From contig MU119264.1 of the NCBI GenBank assembly GCA_014904845.1, positions 1-64,000 of the forward strand: a DNA stretch of 64,000 nt. Direction: 5' to 3'. Source of the DNA: Acephala macrosclerotiorum (Eukaryota; Ascomycota; Leotiomycetes; Helotiales; Mollisiaceae). Below, piece by piece: positions 11,553 to 23,512 of the stretch. The position numbers and the translations under genes are program-made. Positions within the stretch are counted from its first letter, which is position 1. Each line of letters opens with the position of its first letter. The notes under the pieces are model-generated. The model was given only the letters and a program-made list of their open reading frames with translations. It ran no database searches and was not told where the DNA came from.

Positions 11553-13514
11553 GTTCGGGATTGGTGGCGAATTGAGCTTCAAGAGGGGAAAGAGACGGGA
11601 AGAAATGTATGCGAAAGCATTTAGAAGTCAAAATTATGTCATGTTGACTAGCTTCGAAGATTCTCATGGTCCCGTCTTCCCGTCGAAATAATGAGACTCA
11701 ACTGCCAGTCAACTCAGAATTACATAGTAATGTTCTCTTTGGAACGATGCTAGAGCCTCGGACAAGACTTGAGATGACCAAGGTCCGTGTTTTTGCCTCC
11801 CCAAAGCACCTTAGAGTTTGCCAAAACACGGGGACTGAGGCTGGAGTTGAACAAATGCTAAACGATGTCTAACATAGCTAAGAGAAGAGAGCATTCAAGT
11901 AAAACATGATGATTACCCGAAAGTCAGGACATATAACCGGACATCGCGATACACGAGATCCACTAAGTTCAGAACAAACAAATGACGATTGCTCTAATGT
12001 CCGAACTTGATCTGGAAAGGCAGATGTGCAACGAAACACGGAGATTCAATGTTTTAAATAAAGCAACAATGTAGGCAACCAACAGAAGCAATCAAAATTT
12101 CGGAAATGAAGCCGGACGTGATGATGTGGAACACAAACCATTCCCAAACCCCAAACCCCAATGTCCGTTTTTGGTTTGAAAGTGACGATTTGCAACAGGA
12201 CCTCCGGAATGTCGATTGTCAATACGAAGTTGCAACGAGAAACGAAGAGAACTTCTCGTTGCCTGAGAAGAATTGAAAAATGACAATCGCAGTAGAATAT
12301 TCATTGTCCATCAATTTTTTTTTAAAAAAAAAGTTGACGCGGTCCAGTGCGTATTAAAGTCACTACAAAAGGGCGGAAAATGCAGAGAGGACTGGTCAAC
12401 TTATCGCAACATGAAACTTCGAGAAATCTCATGGCATCCGAACTACGGAGATCCAGATGGACCAGCACCATAGTGCTCTCTCTATCTTCGTGAAGCCTGC
12501 CTTTCGTCTAGCAATCTGGTTCTCGCGTTTGGATAAGATGTGAAGGAACAATTCCTTGGTGAGGATGAAACTCTCAAATTATTAACTAGGACAGGAGAGA
12601 ATCATGGAACGATGCTTCCCTCTAAACCTTGTTCCGGTTACCAGATCTAAGATCTAAGCAGATGGGAAAGAGTGAGTTGGGAAAAGCTTGTGGCGGTGGT
12701 CCCAATGCTCCGGATACTGATCTTGATATACTTGTTGTAAGATGACCAGAGGCTCTGCAAAAAAAAAAAAAGGGGGCCAATTGTCAAACGGCAAAGCTTG
12801 AAATGGGGCCACCCTATGCGCCTTTTCAATTTGGCTCTAGCTTATGATACTGGCGCTTGGTCAGATCCCGTGCCAGCCTCGTCTGGCCCTGAGGCTCCGA
12901 AGCTTCGCAAAACTTGGACTAATTGCATTAAAACTATCGCATGCGGAAGATATCATCTAGAATTCTTTCTGATGCTTGAGACGATATGATTTTCTCTTCG
13001 ATACGATTCAAGGCCCTTCTTTGCTATTCTGGCCTGAAATGCCACTCTTACACGGCTGACTGAAGTCAGATTCTGGGCCCAATAAAGCCTATGCAAAGAC
13101 GCATGGTGGCTTGCGATATCCTGCCGTATCTCAGCCTCACAGGAGCGCGGTTCAAATCAAACACACTTGAAGAGGATTAGCTGCAGGCTGCCTTTCGCAG
13201 GATGGAGAACGCCCGATGTCAGCCGCTTCAAAATCCCTCCAGTGGAACCGCGCAAAGAAAGACATTCTGAGGGCGTAATGCGCCAAATCTGCATGAAGCC
13301 CACGATATTGCTCAGCCGCTGTGGTGCTCGACCGAGAGCCTGCAGTGGAATACTTTTCTTTTTATGTCAACCTTATGAAGCTTAGTATCCTCCCTCACGT
13401 TAGCAATTTCGATTTTTGTACGGCACAGTAATATATCTTGTAACTTTTCTGTCTGGTCTCCTAAAGCGTGTCGCGCGTCCGGTGGTGCTCTGCAACTCAC
13501 AATAGGTATACAAA
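11553..13514. other. Long intergenic region, no gene seen
   Basis: About 2 kb between the cupin gene and chitin synthase. Only short unsupported frames are present. Visible features are a T9A9 palindrome at about 12314-12332, an A-run followed by G5 at about 12757-12775, and no tRNA-like fold that I could complete. It probably contains the long regulatory region of the chitin synthase gene. Confidence 0.45.
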
Positions 13515-16342
13515 ATGGATCCCAGATTCGATCATGGACGGTCGCGATCATCTGAGAATATAGGAGGGCCTCTGCGGGTATGTGGTTAGCAATTGTATGT
13601 TCGAGAACGGTGGGCTGATCTTGAGTAGATGCCAGCAATTCCAGACCCAAATCATCCACCACAACTGTCTCCGCCCCAGCTTTACTCAAGTGCCAGTCAG
13701 CCATCGCTGTACGACGATTTCTCACGAACTCGAACATCTCTTTTCGAACACAACGACCAGGACTATGACTATGATGCCGAAGCTCAGCTGGGAGGAAACT
13801 ATCAGGAACAACCATACCAAGAGCATCCACAAGACATTCCTCTGCTCTTTAGGAATTCCTCACAACCGCAATATTTCGAACAACATCAAGATGACCCTGA
13901 TATCCGCAGAACGGCTACACCACTTGGACCAGAAGCCCCTTTCGCAACGACGCGTGGAGGGACAGCCGACGGACATCTGGTCTACGACTGTCCTGTGCCT
14001 CCTAAGCTTCTGCGAAATATTCCACATGCCCAGGCTCCTGCCCGAGATGAGTTCACGCACATGAGATATACGGCCGCGACATGCGATCCTGCAGACTTTG
14101 TGGCTGAGAATTTCACTCTCAGACCACAGCTCTTCACCCAGCGAAGACGAACCGAGTTGTTCATAGTGGTCACGATGTACAACGAGGATGATGTACTTTT
14201 CGCGAGAACAATGACCGGTGTGTTCAAGAATATCGAATACATGTGCTCTCTCAAAGGTAGGCATAAGGGGTTATGGGACGAAAACGGCTGGAAGAAGATT
14301 GTTGTCTGCATTGTCGTGGATGGACGTTCAAAGCTCGATGCTAGAACAAGAGCAGTCATGACGGCCTTGGGCGTTTATCAACATGGTGTTGCGGTGCAGC
14401 AAGTCAACAAGAAGGATGTTACTGCTCATATCTATGAATATACTACAAAGGTAGGGATTGAGGTTCGCAAAGGCATTGTGGAGACGAAGCCTGGAATTGG
14501 TCCATCCGTCCAAATGATCTTTTGTCTGAAGGAGAAGAATCAGAAGAAAATCAATTCGCACAGATGGGCTCTGCAGGCATTTGGCGGTGCGCTCCAGCCA
14601 AATATCTGCGTTCTACTTGATGCAGGTACACGGCCAGGAAACCAATCGATTTACCAGTTGTGGCGAGCCTTCGAACTCGACAAGAACTGCGGTGGGGCAT
14701 GTGGAGAGATCAAGGCCATGCTTGGGAAAGGTAAAGGATGGGAGAAGCTGCTCAACCCGATCATTGCAGCCCAGAATTTCGAGTACAAGATGAGCAACAT
14801 TCTGGACAAACCCATGGAGTCGGCATTTGGATTCATTTCTGTGCTTCCCGGAGCATTTTCTGCATACCGATTCACAGCTCTTCAAAACGACGCCAAGGGA
14901 AAGGGACCTCTGGAGAAATACTTCGATGGCGAGAAGCATCATCTCGATGCCGGCATTTTCACTAAGAACATGTACCTCGCAGAAGATCGTATCCTCTGCT
15001 TCGAACTTGTCGCAAAACGCAAGTCAAGCTGGGTTCTCACCTACGTCTGCTCAGCATCAGGAGAGACAGATGTCCCGGAAGAGATGCCGGAATTGATTAA
15101 GCAGCGTAGACGTTGGCTCAATGGTTCGTTCTTTGCTGCAGTGTATGCTTTGGTGCATTTCTACCAGATCTTCAGAAGCTCTCATTCTATGGTCAGAAAG
15201 ATCATGTTCATGATCGAGTTTTTGTATCAGACGATCAGTATGATCTTCGCCTGGTTTGCTGTGGGAAATTTCTTTTTGGTGTTCCGTATCCTGGTTAGTG
15301 CGTTGGGAGATCCCAGTCTTCTTGGGAAGACGGGAGATGTGTTGTCTGTGATTATCGAGTGGATTTATTTGGCATCACTGGTTGCATGTTTCGTCTTGTC
15401 TCTAGGCAACACTCCAGACGGAAGCCGTAGGTTCTATATGACGATGGTATACTCGTGGGGTCTGATAATGCTGTAGGTCTGCTCGAAAGCTGGCGAGATC
15501 TCTACTGACATTTCTAGTTACTTATTGTTCGCATCAGTCTTCATCACCATTAAGTCGGTTGAATCGGAGTTGCATCAGAAGACTTTCACCTGGACTCAGC
15601 TCTTCTCAAATGAACTGTTCTTCACACTCATCGTATCGTTGTTATCGACCTATATCTTGTGGATTTTCATCTCCATAGTGTTCTTCGACCCCTGGCACAT
15701 TCTTACCTCTGTAAGTCCTCATTCCTCCGTTCCCCGCCCCGCTCCTAGTTCTCTTGCTAACCGTCTCCACCTAGACTGTGCAATACCTCCTCCTCTCTCC
15801 AACATACATAAACGTCATCAACGTCTACGCATTCTGCAACACCCACGACGTAACCTGGGGCACAAAAGGCGACGATAAACCCGAAAAATTGAAAGGTGCA
15901 ACCGTCACGAACGGTCAAGCAGATACCGAGCCAACATTCGACGACGGGGATCTTAACGCTCTCTACGATACTGCACTCGAGAAATTTGCGACCGAAGCTG
16001 AGCCTGAAGTCAAGAAGAAGAATACCAGTGAAGAAGAGTTGAATTATAATCGGGCTTTCAGGACTTATGTCGTTCTTGCATGGATGTTTAGCAATGCGGC
16101 TTTGGTAGCGATTGTCTTGAATGCGGGAGGTTTGCAGAGGTTGAAGGTTCAGTCGACGACTACGGTCGGGGATGAGGAGAGCAATACTGTGAAGGTGTAT
16201 TTGTTTATTGTGTTGTGGAGTGTGGCTGGTCTGTCTGCATTCAAGTTTGTGGGCGCTATGTGGTATAAGATTCACAGAATGGTGAGTAGCTTGAGTCGTG
16301 ATCTGGGAGCAATGCTAACAGTGTTTCTAGTTCGTCAGGTAG
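13515..16342 (+). CDS. Chitin synthase (family 2 glycosyltransferase, class I/II type)
   Basis: Plasma-membrane enzyme polymerising UDP-N-acetylglucosamine into chitin. A short first exon (13515-13577, [21 protein letters not shown]) joins in phase to 13629-15472. Further exons are 15518-15710, 15775-16281 and a 12-nt last exon ending at 16342, giving about 872 residues. The acidic, Pro/Gln-rich N-terminus precedes the Chitin_synth_1N region ([11 protein letters not shown]). The catalytic core has [16 protein letters not shown], the DAGTRP metal/donor segment, [12 protein letters not shown] (ED motif) and QRRRWLNGS (QRRRW motif). Several membrane helices follow, then the conserved [20 protein letters not shown] and WGTKGDD. 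The absence of a myosin or cytochrome-b5 domain and the short N-terminus fit classes I-III. The exact class needs a phylogeny. Confidence 0.93.
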
Positions 16343-16966
16343 AACTGGTGGGTGTGGTGTTTAGGACGATATTAACAGAGATACCTTCATGTCCAATGAA
16401 TTACATATAATTTCTTCACCTGTATCTCTCCCAATCACCTCTTGACTGTTGTAATTGGCATTACCCAATCCGCCATCTGCAAGCCATCCATATGCATCAT
16501 CGCACACGTTTTCTCAAAGTCGAGATGAATGAATGGTACGCGTCCTTTCATTCGCCGTCGCTACCCTCGCCCACATCGGCTGAAAGTAAGTTCGGCTCCT
16601 CCACCCACAACCGGAACATACCCACAATCAGCCAAAGCCCGTCAAACACCCCAAGTCAGAGGAGAGGCCCACGCCTCAATTTTGTAATCACAACTCAATA
16701 TTCTGCATGATAGAGTTATGCACATGATTCTTAGAACGGTCCAGTTGACCATCCCAGGTACCTTGTCCCTGTAGCTGCGGGGAACCCCAGCGGAGCTGCG
16801 TCAACCTTTGTTCGCGGCTGTTTGTTTTGACGTTCGCACCTTCGGTTTTTGACGTCTTGACAGACTTCACATCCTCCGCCTTTTCAGTACCTCTTCTTTC
16901 GCACGACCGGCGTTGATTCTGATGTGCAATCGAGGTTGCAACATCGCGATTGTGATTCCGAGCAAA
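16343..16966. other. Intergenic region between chitin synthase and transcription factor
   Basis: About 0.6 kb with no supported gene. It carries the chitin synthase 3' end and the transcription factor promoter and leader. A possible upstream in-frame ATG for the factor lies at 16921, but MSDTVIV at 16967 is the more natural start. Confidence 0.45.
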
Positions 16967-19934
16967 ATGTCAGACACGGTGATTGTCGAGCAGTCGCCGG
17001 AGAGCATGCAATCGCCGTACACGAATACTGAGTCTGAGAATGGGAAGAGCCCGTTTGCATGTAATGTCTGCCATCGAAGCTATCGCAGAGTCGACCATTT
17101 GGCGAGACATTATCGTTCTCGTGAGTATAGAAGAATTCCTCAGCGAATTGCAGGTACTGATGCTTATGGCAGACACGCGCGAAAAGCCATTCGTTTGCAA
17201 TACGTGCGGGAAGGGATTTTCGAGAACGTACGACACCGCATCTCCAATCGCGAGAGTTCATGCTAAGATTCTTCCAGAGATCTATTGAAGCGTCATTCGA
17301 TAGGACACAATGATCGAAAGGACCCGAAAAGATACCCCTCCTCAACTCCTCAAATGGCTAGAGTATCACAAGCATGCACAGCGTGTGCAAATTCGAAGTT
17401 GAAATGTGGAAACCAGAAGCCATGCCATAGATGCCGACAGAGGGGCATTGCATGCACATTTCCGGCGCAGAATGAGAAGGCCAAAAAGGTGCCGCAGAAA
17501 GCAAACATTGGGAGCAAGAGTGAGTCTTGTGTACAGGGCCTATCTAGGGATGATGCTTATGATAGCAGCAGAATCGGATCCGAACACGATGAACCTCAAT
17601 GGACCCGAAGATGAAGTCTCGGGGCTAGAAAATGAAGTAGTGAACCTGCCATATCGAGAGCAACAAGGTTTTTCGATGCAGCATTCAAGTGATAGCACGT
17701 CACCTGGATCAATGCCAAACCAATCGCTACTCAGTCTTACAGATGGCTCCAACACGATACCTTCGAGCAACGATAGTATCTTGGATTTTGACGACTCCTC
17801 GCTAGCTGAGTTCCTTCGCGATGTAATAATGCCAGGGTCACCAACTTCGTTGGCTGAGGCGAACGCGGCAGGCTTTTTACCACAGAACTACTACTGCGGC
17901 AGGGATGTATTCAATTTTGGCATGGATTCAAGTCTCGACTTCAACGACCTTGATTTCAGTTGGATTGACTCGCAGCAGTATAAGCAGCCCCAATTATGGG
18001 CTTCCGTCCCGCTAAATGTGGATGAGATGAGGATTGCCGGACAAGACACACCTGATTTCAACAGCGGGACCACGGCCGGTGCAGAAGCTTTTCAAAAGTC
18101 AGTCTGGAGATGGAAACCAGGACCTCATAACCACGCATATGCAGAGCAAGTCCACCTCTCAGTTCCCTACAAAGACATGCAACATCTCGAAGTTCGATTG
18201 CCGCCAGATGTCCTAGGTCATCGGATAGAGCAAACTGCTCGGGATAAAATCTTGGCGATGGTTTTGGGAACTTGTGAGAGAGTAAATGTTTCAAAAGTTG
18301 TTACATCTTTCCCATCAGCGGACTTCCTAGATTCTCTTATGCATACTTTCTTCCGGAGTGAATTATCGAGGGAAGATTCGTGGATTCATATTCCGACGTT
18401 TAAGCCACAGACGAATAGGGCAGAGTGGAACGCGATAGTGGTTGCTGCAGGAGCTGTTTTGTCCAGTATACCGACTGTGAGAAAGCTGGGATTTGCCATC
18501 GAGGAGGCTGTTCGATTGACAGTACCTGCAGTCGTAAGAACTCCTACCCTTGTCTTCAAAGGTTGGTCATCTGACATATAGTAGTGTGAAAAAGACAACA
18601 GCAGAACTCGAGAGCTACAACTTGTCCAAACATTCGCCTTACAGCTCAATATTGGCCTCTGGAGCGGCAACAACCGCAAAATGGAAATCGCAGAATGCCA
18701 CTCCCAACCCTTAATTACCATGCTTAGGCGAGCAGGCCACTACCGCCGAAGACCGCAAACTCCCGCTCCCTTGCCAAGCGATGACGAGCACACCCTTGAG
18801 ATAAAATGGCGAGCCTGGGTAGAAACAGAATCCTTTAAACGCCTGGCATTCCACACCCTCCTCCACGACGCCCAAGCCTCCATCTCCCTACTCACTCGTC
18901 CAATGATCTCCTACGCCGAAATGTCTCTCGAACTCCCCTACTCAGTCACTCTCTGGCGCGCCCGCTCCGCTCTCGAATGGAGAGACGCCTACCTCTCTCT
19001 CACACCCACGATCTCAACTCGATTACCGTCACTCATGAACAGCATCCACGATCTCCCATCTCTCGTATCTCTAGCTCCTTGTCTCGATATCCGATTCTCA
19101 GTCTCAGCAATCCTGCATGCAATGTGGAGTCTCGTCTCCGAATACCGACAAGTACAATTCATCCTCAAAACCTCTACCTCCTCCGCCCACTCACCCCTAC
19201 CCTCCCTTTCCCACTCTAACTCCCCATCCTCAAACGGGGCACTTATCTCTCAATCATGGCAACAAGAACTCACCCACCTTCTCGAGTCCATCAGCCTGAC
19301 TTTCTCATCAACTCTCACGATCGAATCTTCAATATTGCAGGAATTATTCTTGATGAACTTGCATGTGAGTTTTGAGGAGTTACAGCTTTTTGCGGGAAAG
19401 GAAGGGACGGAAGAAGCGGTTAGGGTTTATCCGAATTTGAAGGCTTGGTTTCAAGGGAGGAGAGCTAGACAGGCTATTTGGCACGCTGGTCAAGTCCTTC
19501 GTTCCGCTCGCCGAGCTGAAGGAGAGCTAAGAGACTTTTACGCTGTAGCGATTTATCATGCTGCATTGTGTTTTTGGGTTTGGGGGATGTGTGAGTTGGG
19601 CGACAAATCGCAGTCTTCTATGATGAATGAGACGAATATGAACGAGGAGATTGTGTGGTTAGATGGGGAGGAGAATAATGTTACGAGGAGGTTTATTGCT
19701 ATGGCGGGAGGTGTGCCGATGATCAGAGGGCTAGGAGGAGAGGGAGGAAGGGGTTGTAGGCTGGATAATCCAAAGAGTGTGATGGAGACGATTATCAGGA
19801 TTATGGGGAGAGGATGTGTGGTCGGGAATGTGCTCCCTCCCCTAGTAGAGAATCTGGGGCAGTTGATGAGGGATTTGGGGAGTGCGGCAGGGGTATTTAG
19901 GAGTCAGAGTATGAAGAGTGGGATGTATTCTTAG
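16967..19934 (+). CDS. C2H2 plus Zn2Cys6 fungal transcription factor
   Basis: Nuclear regulator with two different DNA-binding modules. Five exons (16967-17120, 17173-17227, 17278-17519, 17569-18533, 18585-19934) give about 921 residues. Finger 1 is FACNVCHRSYRRVDHLARH and finger 2 is FVCNTCGKGFSRTDLLKRH, the latter created by splicing across two short introns. Immediately after comes a Zn2Cys6 cluster (CTACANSKLKCG..KPCHRCRQRGIAC). A long acidic, Ser/Asp-rich linker follows. A fungal-specific transcription factor domain (PF04082-like) starts near residue 300 and includes LQLVQTFALQLNIGLWSGN and WVETESFKRLAFHTLLHDAQ. It may control nearby metabolic genes, but its position beside chitin synthase gives no firm target. 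Confidence 0.92.
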
Positions 19935-20217
19935 AGGATTTGGATTGTGTCTTAGGTGGCATGGGATTGCATTGTAGCATCCAATATGCAAACGTCAAAA
20001 TTCATAAATGGCGAGAAACATCAGCGCATTTAATATCTTTTCATCAATTCATCAATCTTGCTAAGAATAAATTTGAAAGGGATCGTCTGTTCTCTCCACA
20101 TGCCCAAGGAAAGGGCAGCAAGAAAGGCACGCGACACAATGTCAGAAACCAAACCTTCCAGACTAGATAAATTCAGATGTCCGTGACCTCCACAGACACT
20201 TCTTCCAGCTATCAGTC

Positions 20218-20901
20218 TTACCCCTCAACAAAATACTTCATCATCTTTGCACGCAAAATATTGCTGGCCCCATCGAGTCGAACCCCAAGTCCCTCAACAG
20301 CCTTGCTTTCTCCATCATAAAGTGAGCCATTCCACTCTGGAACCTCAGACCCAACAGAAAACTCTTGGTCAACAATCATACTAATATCGTTCCCTTCTGA
20401 CCAACCGATTTCGGTCCAAGATGAATTGGCGGAGATGGAAGAATTGATGGAATTATTGCTTCGTGACCCGATATTGCCTCTGTAACCTGTGGACGGACGG
20501 AAATCGGTAGATGGGCTCATTTCTCGCTGAGCCTTGGTATCGGAATTGGTGAGTCGAGATATGGGCTGAGGTGGAGCTTTGCTGTTGAAGAATGATCTTG
20601 GAAGTCTTTTGCGATCTCGAGAGCGTGAGCTGATTGTTGTGTCTAAGCTCGATCCAGAGTCGGAGCAGGATTCACAAGGCATTTTTTCCTTTCCGTGTCG
20701 ATATCGGCCCCGGTCACGCTTATTTACTGGTCTGGCTCTTCCTGCGCATTGTCGGGAACTCTCGTTTGAGGATTGTCTGTAGCGGTTTCGTCCCCTGAAT
20801 TCATCTTTGTCGTTATCAGAGGCATTGGCCATTTCGTAATCTCGGATGTCGTCGCCCTCGATCTTCTGCAGAGTATTTGTAGATGCGATGCTGGGATCCA
20901 T
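20218..20901 (-). CDS. Hypothetical disordered Ser/Arg-rich protein
   Basis: A 227-codon uninterrupted frame starting MDPSIASTNTLQKIEGDD. It is rich in Ser, Arg, Asp and Asn and low in hydrophobic residues until a short ordered-looking C-terminal part (LRAKMMKYFVEG). No domain, signal peptide or membrane segment is seen. Segments such as SRSRDRKRLPRSFF suggest nuclear or RNA-associated disorder, but this is only composition. An upstream exon is possible. It is convergent with the transcription factor gene, about 280 bp away. Confidence 0.5.
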   Translation of the reverse strand: MDPSIASTNTLQKIEGDDIRDYEMANASDNDKDEFRGRNRYRQSSNESSRQCAGRARPVNKRDRGRYRHGKEKMPCESCSDSGSSLDTTISSRSRDRKRLPRSFFNSKAPPQPISRLTNSDTKAQREMSPSTDFRPSTGYRGNIGSRSNNSINSSISANSSWTEIGWSEGNDISMIVDQEFSVGSEVPEWNGSLYDGESKAVEGLGVRLDGASNILRAKMMKYFVEG

Positions 20902-21745
20902 CTCGACGTGGCGCTGAGTCGTATGAAGAGAAAGGACCGTATCTGCAGAGGTAGCACGACGACTTGGTTTGAGAGGATTTGGGAGATATGGACGAACATT
21001 CTCCTCCTATATCGAATGTAAATGCAAGCGGACATTGGGACTCGACATTGGTAGAGCATGATACGACTCGTATGATATTGGGCAGCTGCGCATCAAGATT
21101 GATGTTGTGTAACAGGCTTCTTGGACCTTAGCCTCCTATGGTGGACACGCACATGGTAACATGCTCATATTTCAGAGCCTTGAATGGAACGCCCCACGTT
21201 TCCCTGCACTTCTCTACTGGAGTAGCAGCGGAGAACACCTGCATCGACAAGGTATCAGATAAGCAAACTGCAGAAGCCGAGTGGAAATACAGCTATATCA
21301 CACCCTGATGATGTCATTGAGTGGCTGGTAGGAGAGGGGCTTGCTCTGTACTGTAGTCCAACCAAACGCTAACTCTGTCATCAACCACCGCTCCATTAAG
21401 ATGAGGAGACTTCCAACTCGCAAAATGAGACGATGGGGATCGAAACTGAGGGTAATTTGAGAGCGAGCACTAACTCGAGTGGTACTGAGAACCTTGATAA
21501 ATCACAAACGTCTAGGGCGCATCCTCTTGATGTTTAGGGGTTGCTTTAATGTCGACCTCAGGCTCAGCCTTGGCGTTGATTCTTTCTCGATTTCTCGCTT
21601 CAGCTTTAGAATTGAAATTTTGCGACCTGCAACAAAATGAGGGGTAGCGGGGTAGTATACGGCAAACCGGTGCTAAAGACCACCACAATATTTCTCAATT
21701 GTCCCAGCAAGTGTGTCCCATACATATTCAGTACTTGAGTGACTC
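20902..21745. other. Intergenic region
   Basis: About 0.84 kb upstream of the hypothetical gene at 20218 and downstream of the O-methyltransferase. No open frame, repeat or RNA gene could be supported. Confidence 0.4.
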
Positions 21746-23107
21746 TCAAGGTTCCCAAGTCGCCTTGATAATCCACAAACGGCTTCCGTCGGGTCGGCTC
21801 CCGCCTTTCCACTTGAATCGAGGATCAGCTTGCTCGAACAATGCTTTCCATTCATCGAGTCCTCTTTCTTTCCCATTCATGAGAGACATCATCATTATAT
21901 CCATCATTCTGTTGATGTCAGCAAGTCGTAAGCCAGCATTTGGGGTTGACGAAGAAATGTATCACGTGCAAAGACACGCACCTCTCATAGCTCTCATCTG
22001 CAAGTCGTCCCGTTTCTGGATCAGTCAATCCAAAATCTTGGATGGCGATATTTGCACCGGGTTTCAAGGCTGGTACCAGCGATTGTAGCGCCTTGACAAC
22101 ACTCGCATCTGGGTGATTGTGGAAAACATTGCGCCAGAAATAGACATCAGCGTCCTTAACAGGCTGTGGGTTGAGCATGTCGTAGTCCATGAAGGTAATC
22201 CGTTCCTTCAGAGGCTCTGGTATCGGGTTGCCTTGTGTGTGCAGATCTTGGACCACGAATTTAAGGTCAGGGAATTTCTCAGCTATGGCCATGCTTGTAT
22301 GACCATTTGATCCGCCAATCTGCCTTGAACATTAACATCTCTGCGACTTGATGGCGACGAACTTACATCAACCACAGTTCCTTTTCCAACCTCTCCCCAA
22401 GGATAATTATCAACAAGATGACTGTCCTCCCAGCCCTCGCCATCATTAATAATCTCCATAGCCGCCCTAAACGACTCGATCCCTCTCTCCGCCGTAGAAA
22501 CCTCCCCAAACCAAGTCGTCTCCCTGCCATACTGCAGCGACACACCCACCTCCTTCGGATTTTGACTACCAGGCCATTTCTGGAAAGCATCAACAGATCT
22601 CGCCGTGGCCGGCCAGAAATAATCTGTCAGAAAGAATACCCAAGAATCCAGGCGCGGATCTTCGGCCAAGAGCTTTGATGCAACGGAATGAGCTACCTGA
22701 TCCTTTTCCGGCTCGTGGAAAATGCGATTCGTCATCGCGTGGCGGACTAGACGACGGAGTTGTGACTCGTTAGCGCCAGAGAGCGCGGAGAGGTCTTTGT
22801 AGCTGATTGTGCCTTCGAGTGGGACATGCTGTGCGATTTTGAAGCGATTGATTGCTTGTAGAGTCACGAGATTCAATGGCTACGAGAAATATCAGCCATG
22901 ACCCGTCCTGGATGAGGGAATAACACTTACCTGCCATGTCAAGTCGCGAATGAAGGCTTGCTCGCCGATGAGTGCACGTTGCAGATCTGGAATCATATCG
23001 ATAAGGTCTAGCCGCGCTGTTTGAGCTGCTTTGTCATTCGCCTCGATTGGCTTCGATAGAGCAGTGCGCATGGCAGCTGCCAGGGCGACGAGAGGATTCT
23101 CGGACAT
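21746..23107 (-). CDS. SAM-dependent O-methyltransferase (COMT-like)
   Basis: Four exons (23107-22931, 22879-22367, 22319-21982, 21908-21746) encode 396 residues. The N-terminal part has the winged-helix dimerisation fold of plant/fungal O-methyltransferases (YKDLSALSGANESQLRRLVRH). The SAM site is VVDVIGGSNGHTSMAIAEKF, created across an intron, with the acidic partner VVQDL about 25 residues later. The segment RNVFHNHPDASVVKAL holds the His expected at the catalytic base position, and IAIQDFGLTDPE and RLWIIKATWEP end the fold. The likely reaction is methylation of a phenolic or enol hydroxyl of a secondary metabolite. It is followed on the same strand by a second methyltransferase at 23513-24784. 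Confidence 0.9.
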
Positions 23108-23512
23108 GTTGATGTTGTTTGGGAAGGAAGATCTGAATTGTGAGGTGATAGAGGAAGGACGGGAGTGGCGGGAAACGGGACGGACCACACACGAAATGCA
23201 GAAGCTGAGCAGCGAGGTCACGAGATCTCAATCTGCGGTGTGAAAATGGATATCTAAATACATTGAATGAAGTTTGTATAGTCTGATATTTGACGATCTT
23301 AGAGTTGTTGCTCGCTTGCAGGCATCCTGTGGTACCTAGGTACATGCCTGCGAAAGGGGTTCGGTACCAGCAGGACGGATCGTCACGTGTAGATTCTGGC
23401 GGAGCGAGGATTGTGCAGCTTTCTGAACGCTGCGAGGTTCAGAGAAGATACCATGTGATGAATCGAATGGTTAAATACTTTTACTTTCATTCCCAAATAT
23501 CCTATCTCCTAT

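Noticed and set aside
13312..13830. Minus-strand frame over the chitin synthase start
   Set aside because: It overlaps the well-supported N-terminus and has no domain or consistent start.
17514..17545. Further MITE end at GTACAGGGCC
   Set aside because: Only ten bases match, no inverted partner, and the site lies in a transcription factor intron.
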